Positions 6,988 through 14,077 of a stretch of DNA of 14,424 nucleotides are shown in pieces; position 1 is the stretch's first letter; each line of letters begins with the position of its first letter. Source of the stretch: Leptolinea sp964404415 (GTDB taxonomy: Bacteria > Chloroflexota > Anaerolineae > Anaerolineales > Anaerolineaceae); assembly GCA_964404415.1 (NCBI GenBank), contig CAYOKC010000098.1:1-14424 (forward strand), written 5' to 3'. Below the pieces are notes generated by a model, which was given only the letters and a program-made list of their open reading frames with translations, ran no database searches and was not told the DNA's origin. A program made the position numbers and the translations under genes.

Positions 6988-7017
6988 TTGACGGATATGG
7001 TAACGTTACCATATTGT
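6988..7017 (+). promoter_or_regulatory. Sigma70-type promoter of the monosaccharide operon
   Basis: TTGACG (6988-6993) and TATTGT (7012-7017) are spaced by 18 bp. A start would be near 7024, leaving a leader of about 55 nt before the ATPase gene. Operator 3 fills the spacer and reaches into the -10, the classic arrangement for direct steric repression. Confidence 0.55.
6995..7014. promoter_or_regulatory. Operator 3: 20-bp perfect palindrome
   Basis: ATATGGTAACGTTACCATAT is a perfect palindrome centred between 7004 and 7005, with the two GGTAAC/GTTACC half-sites directly abutting around a central CG as in typical LacI-family operators. It is the most symmetric copy in the window and defines the core recognised at the other two sites. 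Confidence 0.88.
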
Positions 7018-7078
7018 TCCCTCCCATTAATACTTCATCGAACAAAGTCAGTACCCAGGAGATCAAAAGGAATTCACA

Positions 7079-8641
7079 ATGGCGATTTCACAGAATGAAC
7101 AAAAAGTACCACACGAAACGGGAGAAGTGATCCTTGAGGTAGAAAATGTGTCAAAACGGTTCCCGGGTGTTCAGGCATTGGACCGTGTATCGTTTACTCT
7201 CCGCAAAGGAGAAGTCCACGCGCTGGTAGGTGAAAACGGCGCCGGAAAATCCACGCTTATGAAAATTCTGAGCGGAGTCCATCAGGCGGATGAAGGGACG
7301 ATCCGGTACAAAGGCGAGATCGTTAACTTTCGCAATGTAAGCCAGTCACATGACGCGGGGATCAGCATTATTTATCAGGAATTGAATTTGATCCCGCATT
7401 TATCTGTGGCGGCGAATATTTTTATCGGACGGGAACCATTAACCCGTACCGGTACGCTGGACGAAAAGAAGATGAACGCCGACGCCAGCGCGCTGCTTGA
7501 CACTCTCAAGATAAATATTGACCCCTCCATCCAGTTAAATAAATTACCTGTGTCAAAACAACAGATGGTGGAAATTGCCAAGGCGCTTTCGTATAAATCT
7601 GAAGTTCTTATCATGGACGAACCGACGAGCGCGTTGACGGAATCTGAGATCGATGAGTTGTTCTCGGTCATTCATTCCCTCCGCGACCAGGGTGTGGCCA
7701 TTATTTACATTTCACACCGGTTGGAAGAACTGAAACGCATTGTTGACCGCATCACCATTTTCCGTGACGGACATTCGATCAGCACGGATGAATACTCCGC
7801 CATCAGCATGGAAGAGATCGTCAACCGCATGGTGGGCCGGAAACTGGAGAATATCTTTCCCCCCAAACAAAACCACCCGACCAACGAGAAAATTCTCGAA
7901 GTCCGAAATATCGTCCGCGCGGGTGTTTTGCATGATATTTCCTTCGACCTGTACCGTGGGGAGATCCTGGGTATTTCGGGTTTGATGGGCGCGGGGCGTT
8001 CCGAACTCGGGCGGGCTATTTTTGGCGCTGACCGGATTGACTCTGGTGATGTGATATTGAACGGAAACAAAGTCACCTTGAATTCGCCATCCGACGGGAT
8101 CAAGGGCGGTATTGCCTACCTTTCGGAGAACCGCAAGGAAGATGGTCTGGCCATAAAAATGCGGATCACAGAAAACGTGACCATGGCCAATGTGGAAAAG
8201 ATCTGCCGCAGCCTGGGTGTTCTTTCCCAGAGCGGTGAAATGAAGGCAGCCCAAAAGTACACCAGCGAACTGGGTATCAAAACTCCCAGCCTTCAACAGA
8301 TTGTCAATAACCTCTCGGGCGGTAACCAGCAAAAAGTTGTGGTGGCGAAATGGCTCTTCTGTGACTCAAAGATCCTAATTTTCGATGAACCCACCCGTGG
8401 AATCGATGTAGGCACCAAGTACGCGATCTATGAGTTGATCGGCGCCCTCGCCAAATCCGGTAGAGGAATCATTGTGATCTCCTCCGAATTACCGGAGATC
8501 CTCGGGCTTACCGACCGTACCCTGGTACTCCATGAAGGCCATCTGGCTGCCACTCTGACAACCAAAGAAACATCACAGGAAGAGATCCTGAGTTACGCGG
8601 CAGGTATTTCAACAAAAATCGAAGTCAACAATCTCGCCTGA
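7079..8641 (+). CDS. Sugar ABC transporter ATP-binding protein, RbsA/XylG/MglA-like (CUT2)
   Basis: This double-ATPase subunit energises a monosaccharide importer. It has 520 residues in two tandem nucleotide-binding domains. Domain 1 has a full Walker A GENGAGKST (51-59), a degenerate signature LPVSKQQMVEIAKAL and Walker B ending at D180 in LIMDEPTSAL. Domain 2 has a degenerate Walker A, GLMGAGRSE (301-309), with R307 instead of the usual lysine. It also has a proper signature LSGGNQQKV (412-420) and Walker B D436 in LIFDEPTRGID. This asymmetry is normal for the RbsA family, so it is not a defect. The ATG has AAGGA 8 nt upstream. It is first in the right-hand operon, 27 bp before the permease gene, behind operator 3. 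Substrate cannot be deduced from this subunit alone. Confidence 0.96.
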   Translation: MAISQNEQKVPHETGEVILEVENVSKRFPGVQALDRVSFTLRKGEVHALVGENGAGKSTLMKILSGVHQADEGTIRYKGEIVNFRNVSQSHDAGISIIYQELNLIPHLSVAANIFIGREPLTRTGTLDEKKMNADASALLDTLKINIDPSIQLNKLPVSKQQMVEIAKALSYKSEVLIMDEPTSALTESEIDELFSVIHSLRDQGVAIIYISHRLEELKRIVDRITIFRDGHSISTDEYSAISMEEIVNRMVGRKLENIFPPKQNHPTNEKILEVRNIVRAGVLHDISFDLYRGEILGISGLMGAGRSELGRAIFGADRIDSGDVILNGNKVTLNSPSDGIKGGIAYLSENRKEDGLAIKMRITENVTMANVEKICRSLGVLSQSGEMKAAQKYTSELGIKTPSLQQIVNNLSGGNQQKVVVAKWLFCDSKILIFDEPTRGIDVGTKYAIYELIGALAKSGRGIIVISSELPEILGLTDRTLVLHEGHLAATLTTKETSQEEILSYAAGISTKIEVNNLA

Positions 8642-8668
8642 CGGGAAACCTAAACAACGGAGAAAGAA

Positions 8669-9676
8669 ATGAGCGAAATGAGTGCAAAGCAAACTATTGA
8701 GAAACATTCCATCTTCGGAAAATCCAGAATATTCAGCGGCGCGCTGGATAAATACATCACCCTGGGTGCGGTAATCGTTCTGTTTATTATCTTTTCCATC
8801 GTCGCGAAGAACTTCTTCACCCCGCGCAGCGTTCTAAGCCTGTTGCTGCAAACCAGCGCGATCACCATTATGGGCATCGGTGTGACGTTTGCCATTATTA
8901 CCGGCGGTATTGACCTGTCTATCGGTTCGGTCATTGCTCTCTCAGGCACCATCGCAGTTATGGTGGCTATTGCCGGTGTGCCGATCTGGTTGAGTATGAT
9001 CATTGGCCTGTTGGTCGGCGCTTTGTGCGGTTATATCAACGGTCTACTGATCACCGGATTGAATTTGCCTCCGTTCATCGCGACCCTGGGCATGATGATG
9101 GTCGCCCGCGGTGTGGCGCTGACCATTACGAACGCCAACGCTTATCCCGCGCCTGATGGTTTCGGGGAATTGGGAAATGGCGCAGTCTTAAGATTGGGGC
9201 CGCAATTCCCGGGGATTTCGTATCCGGTGATCATCATGGTCATTGTGGCGATCATCTTCTCGTTCATCCTCACCAAAACAAAAATCGGCCGCTACATATA
9301 CGCCATAGGCTCCAATGAAGAAGCTGCGCGCTTATCGGGCATTAAAGTGAACCAGTATAAGATAGTTGCCTATGTGATCTCAGGTCTGCTTTCAGGTTTG
9401 GTGGGCATCATCCTGGCGTCCCGTATGGTTACATCTCAGCCGAACAGCGCGGATGGGTATGAATTGAACGCAATTGCTTCCGCTGTTATCGGCGGTACCA
9501 GCCTCATGGGCGGTATCGGCACCATTACCGGCACGGTGATCGGCTCGTTCATCATCGGCATCCTCAGTGTGGGTCTCACAATGGCCGGCGCGAATTACTT
9601 CCTGCAGAAGATCGTCATTGGTCTGGTTGTGATTGGTGCTGTGACAATTGATCAACTCAAGCTCCGCAGAAAGTGA
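8669..9676 (+). CDS. Monosaccharide ABC transporter permease, RbsC/XylH-like (CUT2)
   Basis: This is the membrane channel subunit of the CUT2 importer. Its 335 residues are mostly hydrophobic, with about eight to ten membrane segments beginning at YITLGAVIVLFIIFSIVA. Family landmarks are visible: GVTFAIITGGIDLSIGSVIALSG in the first half, GYINGLLITGLNLPPFIATLGMMMVARGVALTIT, the loop IYAIGSNEEAARLSGIKVNQYKI that contacts the ATPase, and SAVIGGTSLMGGIGTITGTVIGSFIIGIL near the end. The start ATG follows GGAGAAAGAA. It sits between the ATPase and binding-protein genes in the A-C-B order of ribose operons. FucU follows the binding protein rather than leading the operon as rbsD does. Confidence 0.96.
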   Translation: MSEMSAKQTIEKHSIFGKSRIFSGALDKYITLGAVIVLFIIFSIVAKNFFTPRSVLSLLLQTSAITIMGIGVTFAIITGGIDLSIGSVIALSGTIAVMVAIAGVPIWLSMIIGLLVGALCGYINGLLITGLNLPPFIATLGMMMVARGVALTITNANAYPAPDGFGELGNGAVLRLGPQFPGISYPVIIMVIVAIIFSFILTKTKIGRYIYAIGSNEEAARLSGIKVNQYKIVAYVISGLLSGLVGIILASRMVTSQPNSADGYELNAIASAVIGGTSLMGGIGTITGTVIGSFIIGILSVGLTMAGANYFLQKIVIGLVVIGAVTIDQLKLRRK

Positions 9677-9734
9677 AAATTGAAAGATCGTGAGTTTGCG
9701 ATTTAGCTTCTCCATCTTGACGTTTTCTCCTCTT

Positions 9735-9749
9735 GAAAGGAGGTGTTAA
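9735..9749 (+). promoter_or_regulatory. STAB-SD-like GAAAGGAGG/GGAGGTGTTAA in leader of second binding-protein gene
   Basis: GAAAGGAGG (9735-9743) runs into GGAGGTGTTAA (9739-9749), 74 nt upstream of the binding-protein ATG. It is a near-perfect anti-SD match but is not followed by a usable start codon. CTCCT just upstream could pair with AGGAG and mask it. GAAAGGAGG is the core of the STAB-SD that protects Bacillus thuringiensis cry mRNA 5' ends; a similar role here is inference. Confidence 0.45.
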
Positions 9750-9823
9750 CCTCAGACAGCCAAAGGTCGTTCACGTAGTTATCGATTGTTCAATCAACCT
9801 AGTTTTCTCAGGAGAGGAAAAAC

Positions 9824-10834
9824 ATGAAAAAGCAATTGTTCAAGGTCGCAAGTGTATTGATGGCTGTATCCATGGTCCTGTCTGGATTTGGCGTTACGGC
9901 TGTCGCCGCGTCACCTGTTGCTGCCGATAATGGCGGTGAGATTGCGGTCATTGTCAAAACCGGTAACTCAAGCTTCTGGCAGAATGTCCAGACCGGTGCC
10001 ATGGATGCCCAAAAAGAATTGAAAGCCCAGACCCCCAAACTGTCTGTGACTTTCCTTGGCGCTCAGTCTGAATCCAACGTGAACGAACAGATCAACATTG
10101 TCGAATCCGCTATTGACCGCGGCGTCAAAGCCATTGTTCTGGCCCCCTCCGATGTCAAAGCCCTGCAGCCGGCTGTGAAAAAAGCCAAAGATGCCGGTAT
10201 CCCGGTCATCATCATCGACTCCAAACTTGATGGCGATCCTTCACAGTACGTCTCCTTCCTGGCCACCGATAACAAAGCCGCCGGCGAAGCCTGCGCCAAA
10301 GCCCTGATCGAAGGCGTAAAGAAAGCCACCGGCAAAGACACCGGCAAGATCGCCGTCATGTCCTATGTCGCGGGTGTTGGTTCCGAAGTTGGCCGCGTTG
10401 GCGGTTTCAAAGATTACATCAAAGCCAATTCCAAATTGGAAGTCGTCACCACCCAGTACTCCAATGCTGACATGCCCACCGCCCTGAACCAGACCACCAA
10501 TGTTCTGCAGGCCAACCCCGACCTCGTGGGTATCTTCGGCGCCAACGAACCTACCGCCATCGGTATGGGCCGCGCGATTGAAGAAGCTGGCGTCGCCGGC
10601 AAGATCGTTGCCATCGGTTTCGACGGCAACAGCGCCCTGAAAGAAATGGTTGCTGACGGTACCCTCAATGCCATCGCCGTACAGAGCTCCTACAACATGG
10701 GCTTCATGGGCGTCAAGACTGCTTATGATGTAGCTTTCGCCGGCAAGAAAGTCGAAGCTTACGTTGATACCGGTTTCCTGATGGTTACCAAAGACAACGT
10801 CGACTCCACCGAAGCCAAGAACGTTCTGTACTAA
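9824..10834 (+). CDS. Periplasmic-type monosaccharide-binding protein, RbsB-like (CUT2)
   Basis: This extracytoplasmic receptor feeds the adjacent CUT2 importer. Its 336 residues begin with a Sec signal MKKQLFKVASVLMAVSMVLSG, then TAVAAS with an SPase I style site and no lipobox cysteine. The mature protein has the two-lobed Peripla_BP_4 fold signatures: EIAVIVKTGNSSFWQNVQTGAMDAQKEL, AIDRGVKAIVLAPSDVKALQPAVKKAKDAGIPVIIIDS, and VGIFGANEPTAIGMGRAIEEAGVAGKIVAIGFDGN. The SD AGGAGAGG sits 6 nt before the ATG. Codon use is noticeably more biased than in its neighbours (very frequent GCC, AAA, ATC, GTC), suggesting high expression. A 147-nt leader and a strong 3' hairpin flank the gene. The bound sugar is unknown; xylose, ribose, fucose and galactose types share this fold. 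Confidence 0.95.
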   Translation: MKKQLFKVASVLMAVSMVLSGFGVTAVAASPVAADNGGEIAVIVKTGNSSFWQNVQTGAMDAQKELKAQTPKLSVTFLGAQSESNVNEQINIVESAIDRGVKAIVLAPSDVKALQPAVKKAKDAGIPVIIIDSKLDGDPSQYVSFLATDNKAAGEACAKALIEGVKKATGKDTGKIAVMSYVAGVGSEVGRVGGFKDYIKANSKLEVVTTQYSNADMPTALNQTTNVLQANPDLVGIFGANEPTAIGMGRAIEEAGVAGKIVAIGFDGNSALKEMVADGTLNAIAVQSSYNMGFMGVKTAYDVAFAGKKVEAYVDTGFLMVTKDNVDSTEAKNVLY

Positions 10835-11002
10835 ACCTCGCTTCATCCTTTTCCTTATGGACGGCCTGTGCCTTCGGGCATAGGCCGTCCGGGACAACTA
10901 TGTCGTATCGCTTCATGAGGTTTACATAAATAACAGCACTTTGTGTGTACGTATGGAAAGGTGCCCGGAAAATTTGTTTCAGGTTTCAGAAAGGAATTAT
11001 TC
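10835..11002 (+). other. Gap between binding-protein gene and fucU-like gene
   Basis: This 168-bp stretch holds the strong hairpin at 10859-10890 and an otherwise plain leader ending in the AAGGA SD of the next gene. No promoter with convincing -35 and -10 boxes and no GGTAAC half-site is seen, so the downstream genes most likely depend on readthrough past the hairpin. Confidence 0.5.
10859..10890 (+). repeat. Strong 14-bp hairpin with UUCG loop after binding-protein gene
   Basis: GGACGGCCTGTGCC (10859-10872) pairs with GGCATAGGCCGTCC (10877-10890) through 14 pairs (one G-U) closed by the extra-stable C(UUCG)G tetraloop. It starts 24 nt after the stop codon. The next bases are GGGACAACTAT with no U-tract, so it is probably a 3'-end stabiliser or partial attenuator rather than a complete terminator, letting some transcription reach fucU and the catabolic genes. 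Confidence 0.75.
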
Positions 11003-11443
11003 ATGTTAATTGGCATTTCTCCGTTGATTTCTCCCGAACTACTTGCCGTATTGCACCGTATGGGGCATGGTGACGAAATTGTTTTGGCTGACGCCCATTT
11101 CCCGGGCGAAAGCTTTGGCAAGCGCGTTCTGCGCGCGGATGGATTACGAATTCCGGCATTATTGGAAGCTATTCTTCCACTCTTTATTCTCGACAATTAC
11201 GTTGACAGTCCGCTGATCATGATGGCTCCTGTAGCGGGAGATCAACTTGACCCCGATGTTGAAAAATCATACCGCAAGGCGGTAGATAAATGCTGGCCTC
11301 AAACCCCGGCTATTAAACGCATCGACCGCTTTGATTTTTATGAACGCACAAAATCATCTTTTGCCGTTCTGATGACAGGGGAAACGGTCAAATACGGGAA
11401 CATCATTTTGAAAAAGGGTGTCACCCCTATTAATAAGGAATAA
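11003..11443 (+). CDS. fucU: L-fucose mutarotase-like protein (FucU/RbsD family)
   Basis: This small cytoplasmic enzyme interconverts sugar anomers or ring forms so that imported sugar enters metabolism faster. The chosen ATG gives 146 residues starting MLIGISPLISPELL, the standard FucU start, and has AAGGA upstream. An in-frame ATG at 10943 would add 20 unconserved residues and lacks a good SD. Family landmarks are MGHGDEIVLADAHFP (20-34; H22 is the expected catalytic histidine), RADGL (44-48), FYERT (112-116) and the C-terminal KYGNIILKKGV (130-140). The sequence resembles E. coli FucU along its whole length, closer than RbsD. No fucose isomerase or fuculose aldolase is visible nearby, so the true sugar may not be fucose. 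It lies 24 bp before the aldo/keto reductase gene. Confidence 0.9.
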   Translation: MLIGISPLISPELLAVLHRMGHGDEIVLADAHFPGESFGKRVLRADGLRIPALLEAILPLFILDNYVDSPLIMMAPVAGDQLDPDVEKSYRKAVDKCWPQTPAIKRIDRFDFYERTKSSFAVLMTGETVKYGNIILKKGVTPINKE

Positions 11444-11467
11444 ACCCCATTTACGAGGAGATGTACT

Positions 11468-12490
11468 ATGGACGTATCTTTGGAAAAAGTTGATCCCAAA
11501 CTGGTGCCCGTGCGTAAAACGCACAGCGGCGCTCAGATCCCCGGGATTGGATTGGGCACATTTGGCTCTGACCGTTTTACAGCTGATGATATTGCCACGG
11601 CTGTTCTTGGTGCGATCGAACATGGGTACCGCCACATTGACTGCGCGATGGTGTACGGAAATGAAAAACAGATCGGCGTCTCGCTTCAAAAAGCAATGAC
11701 CGGGGGCGTGAAGCGTGAAGAGTTATGGATCACTTCCAAGCTCTGGAACAACAAGCACGCGGAAGAAGACGTGATCCCCACCTGCCAGCAGTCATTAAAA
11801 GACCTGCAGTTGGATTACCTTGATCTGTATCTTGTTCACTGGCCGTTCCCGAACCACCACGCGCCCGGTGTTGACGTGGACTCGCGCGACCCGCACGCGG
11901 TTCCGTATATCCACGAAAATTTCATGAAAACCTGGCGGCAGATGGAAAAGCTGGTTGAGATGGGGCTGGTACGCCACATCGGTACATCCAATGTAACGGT
12001 TCCCAAACTGAAACTTATAATGCGGGACGCGAAGATCAAACCGGCCGCGAATGAAATGGAACTGCATCCGCACTTCCAGCAGCCTGAACTGTTCGATTTT
12101 TGCGTAGCAAATGGCATTGTGCCCATCGGTTTCTCGCCTATCGGTTCACCGACCCGGCCTGACCGCGACAAGACGCCTGAAGACACCGTGGATATCGAAG
12201 ATCCCGTGATCCTGAAGATCGCGAAACGGTTGAATGTTCACCCGGCTGTGGTGTGTGTCAAATGGGCTGTGCAGCGCGGGCAGGTTCCGATCCCGTTCTC
12301 CATCTTCCCCAAAGAATATGTGAGCAACCTGAAATCGGTGACTGAGAATCCGCTGACCGATGAGGAGATGAAAGAAATTGCCGGTATCGATAAGAACGAC
12401 CGCCTGATCAAAGGCCAGGTTTTCCTGTGGGAAAGCGCGAAAGATTGGCGTGACCTCTGGGATCTGGATGGAACGATCACTAAAGGGTAG
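11468..12490 (+). CDS. Aldo/keto reductase (aldose reductase-like)
   Basis: This is a cytoplasmic NAD(P)H-dependent oxidoreductase that probably reduces a sugar aldehyde to an alditol, or the reverse. The 340-residue (beta/alpha)8 protein has the complete catalytic tetrad: D58 and Y63 (HIDCAMVYGNE), K91 (WITSKLW) and H124 (LVHWPF), plus the nicotinamide-contacting GTSN (172-175). The coenzyme loop is unusual: where aldose reductases read IPKSVTPER, this one reads IPFSIFPKE (275-283). The lysine and arginine that hold the 2'-phosphate of NADPH align with F277 and E283, suggesting possible NADH use. The SD GAGGAG precedes the ATG. It sits between fucU and an FGGY kinase with gaps of 24 and 18 bp, indicating one operon and a role in sugar catabolism. 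The substrate is inferred, with xylose one candidate. Confidence 0.92.
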   Translation: MDVSLEKVDPKLVPVRKTHSGAQIPGIGLGTFGSDRFTADDIATAVLGAIEHGYRHIDCAMVYGNEKQIGVSLQKAMTGGVKREELWITSKLWNNKHAEEDVIPTCQQSLKDLQLDYLDLYLVHWPFPNHHAPGVDVDSRDPHAVPYIHENFMKTWRQMEKLVEMGLVRHIGTSNVTVPKLKLIMRDAKIKPAANEMELHPHFQQPELFDFCVANGIVPIGFSPIGSPTRPDRDKTPEDTVDIEDPVILKIAKRLNVHPAVVCVKWAVQRGQVPIPFSIFPKEYVSNLKSVTENPLTDEEMKEIAGIDKNDRLIKGQVFLWESAKDWRDLWDLDGTITKG

Positions 12491-12508
12491 CTGGATCACC
12501 GGAGAAAA

Positions 12509-14056
12509 ATGGCATTCAGACATATCCTGACGGTTGACGTCGGAACATCAAGCACTAAAACAGCCCTGTGGGCGGAAGATGGTCATCTTCTGGCGCACGC
12601 GTCATACGCGTATCCGCTTTCACGGCCGGAACCATTGTGGGCTGAGATTGACGCGAATATCTGGTGGCAGGCGGTTTGCTCCACCATTCAGGAAGTACTG
12701 TCAAAGAGCGGAATATCACCGGACACTATCGCCGGGATCGGAGTCGATGCCGTTGGCTGGACGATGATCCCGGTCGATAGTACCGGCAATCCATCACGGC
12801 CAGCCATGATCTGGCTTGACCGGAGGGCGGAACGTGAAACGGCGTATTTGAAATCACTGCCGGACGCGGATCGTCTGATCAACCTGAACGCCAACCCTTT
12901 GGACGCGGCATACATCACCCCCAAGCTGGTCTGGCTGAAGAATAATCAAAGGGAAATATTCGATGCTTCCTTTAAATACATGGAAGCCACCGGTTTCATC
13001 ATCTCACGGTTCACCGGCGAATTTATCTGTGACTTCACCCAGGCGTACGGGTATCACTTCTTTGATATCCGCCGGGAATGCTGGGACCAACAGGCGGCGG
13101 ATGAAATAGGAATCTCCCTGGAGAAGATGCCCCGGCTTTGCCGCAGTGTGGACGTGATCGGCCAGGTGACGGGTAAAGCTGCCGCTCAGACCGGACTGAA
13201 GAAAGGTACGCCGGTGATCGCCGGCTGTCTGGACGCTGTCGCCGGCGCGCTGGGTTCGGGCGTGGCCCAACCCGGGCAGACGAACGAACAGGGCGGGCAG
13301 GCCGGCGGAGTGGGGATCAGCCTCGACCACATTGTGGTGGAACCGCGGCTGATCTTTTCACACCATGTAATCCCCGGGCAGTATCTTCTGCAGGCGGGAA
13401 CGGTTGGCGGCGGTTCGCTCGGCTGGTTCCGCGACCAACTGGGTCACCTTGAGACCAGTGCTGGAAGCCTGATCGGCCAGAACGCGTTCGAGTTGTTCAG
13501 CCGGCAGGTGCAGAAATCCAAACCGGGCGCTGGAGGGCTGTTGTTCCTGCCGTATATGGCCGGTGAACGCACACCGCTGTGGAGCAGCCTGCCGAGAGGG
13601 GTGTTCTTCGGGCTGACGTACAGCACCACCCGGGCCGATATGCTGCGCGCCATTATGGAAGGTTGCGCGTTTGCCGTGTATGACAACCTGCAGATCGCGG
13701 AAGAGCATGGCGTTGAAATAGAGGAATTCCTCGGTTCCGGCGGCGCCACGCAAAGTACGGTCTGGTGCCAGATCAAGGCGGATATCTACGGGAAACCCTT
13801 TGTCATCGCGCGAAGGCCGGATGGCGGGGAAGGCGGGCATGACCTGGGTCTGTTTGCGTTGACGGCCTGCGGCATCGGCATGAATGGCAGCATCAGTGAA
13901 ACGATCACATCCCTTCTGCCAAACCGGCAGATCTTCGAGCCTTCGATGGTCAACCACGCGATGTATGAAGAATTGTTCCAGGTATACCGGGCGGTCTCAC
14001 GCCAGAATCTGGAAAGTTTCGCGAAACTGGACGCGATTTCCCGTAGTTGCGCATAG
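12509..14056 (+). CDS. FGGY-family carbohydrate kinase, xylulokinase-like
   Basis: This kinase phosphorylates a free ketose or related sugar with ATP, committing it to central metabolism. The 515 residues cover both actin-like domains. The phosphate-1 motif is LTVDVGTSSTKTALW (7-21). The substrate-side segment is GVDAVGWTMIPVD followed by PAMIWLDRRAE. The probable catalytic base is D242 in AGCLDAVAGALGSG. The C-terminal domain shows GLLFLPYMAGERTPLW and the adenosine-site GSGGATQSTVWCQIKADI. Length and WLDRRAE fit xylulokinase-type members, but gluconokinase, L-fuculokinase or another ketose kinase cannot be excluded. The SD CCGGAG lies 4 nt before the ATG, 18 bp after the reductase gene. A zinc dehydrogenase gene starts 21 bp downstream, so reductase, kinase and dehydrogenase appear to be one transcript. 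Confidence 0.93.
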   Translation: MAFRHILTVDVGTSSTKTALWAEDGHLLAHASYAYPLSRPEPLWAEIDANIWWQAVCSTIQEVLSKSGISPDTIAGIGVDAVGWTMIPVDSTGNPSRPAMIWLDRRAERETAYLKSLPDADRLINLNANPLDAAYITPKLVWLKNNQREIFDASFKYMEATGFIISRFTGEFICDFTQAYGYHFFDIRRECWDQQAADEIGISLEKMPRLCRSVDVIGQVTGKAAAQTGLKKGTPVIAGCLDAVAGALGSGVAQPGQTNEQGGQAGGVGISLDHIVVEPRLIFSHHVIPGQYLLQAGTVGGGSLGWFRDQLGHLETSAGSLIGQNAFELFSRQVQKSKPGAGGLLFLPYMAGERTPLWSSLPRGVFFGLTYSTTRADMLRAIMEGCAFAVYDNLQIAEEHGVEIEEFLGSGGATQSTVWCQIKADIYGKPFVIARRPDGGEGGHDLGLFALTACGIGMNGSISETITSLLPNRQIFEPSMVNHAMYEELFQVYRAVSRQNLESFAKLDAISRSCA

Positions 14057-14077
14057 ATTATTAATTGGAGTCTTCGA

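Noticed and set aside
6944..6989. Hairpin plus T-run after the repressor gene as an intrinsic terminator
   Set aside because: The T-run begins 15 nt after the stem and overlaps the next -35 box, so it is kept only as a low-confidence feature.
6897..7130. 77-codon plus-strand frame bridging the repressor and ATPase genes
   Set aside because: It overlaps both well-supported genes and runs through operator 3 and the promoter; no SD.
7972..7999. Second Walker A of the RbsA-like protein lacking lysine
   Set aside because: At first sight a broken ATPase, but a degenerate second P-loop (GAGRSE) is normal for this family.
9717..9722. TTGACG upstream of the RbsB-like gene as an internal promoter
   Set aside because: No acceptable -10 hexamer lies 16-18 bp downstream.
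10241..10897. Long minus-strand open frame (218 codons) opposite the RbsB-like gene
   Set aside because: The frame results from strong codon bias of the real gene on the other strand; it has no domain and no SD.
10943..11002. Upstream in-frame ATG that would lengthen the FucU-like protein by 20 residues
   Set aside because: The extra residues do not resemble the family's N-terminus, and the ATG at 11003 has a proper AAGGA SD and gives the standard MLxGISPL start.
13358..13957. Minus-strand open frame of 199 codons opposite the FGGY kinase gene
   Set aside because: It is antisense to conserved kinase motifs with no independent support.
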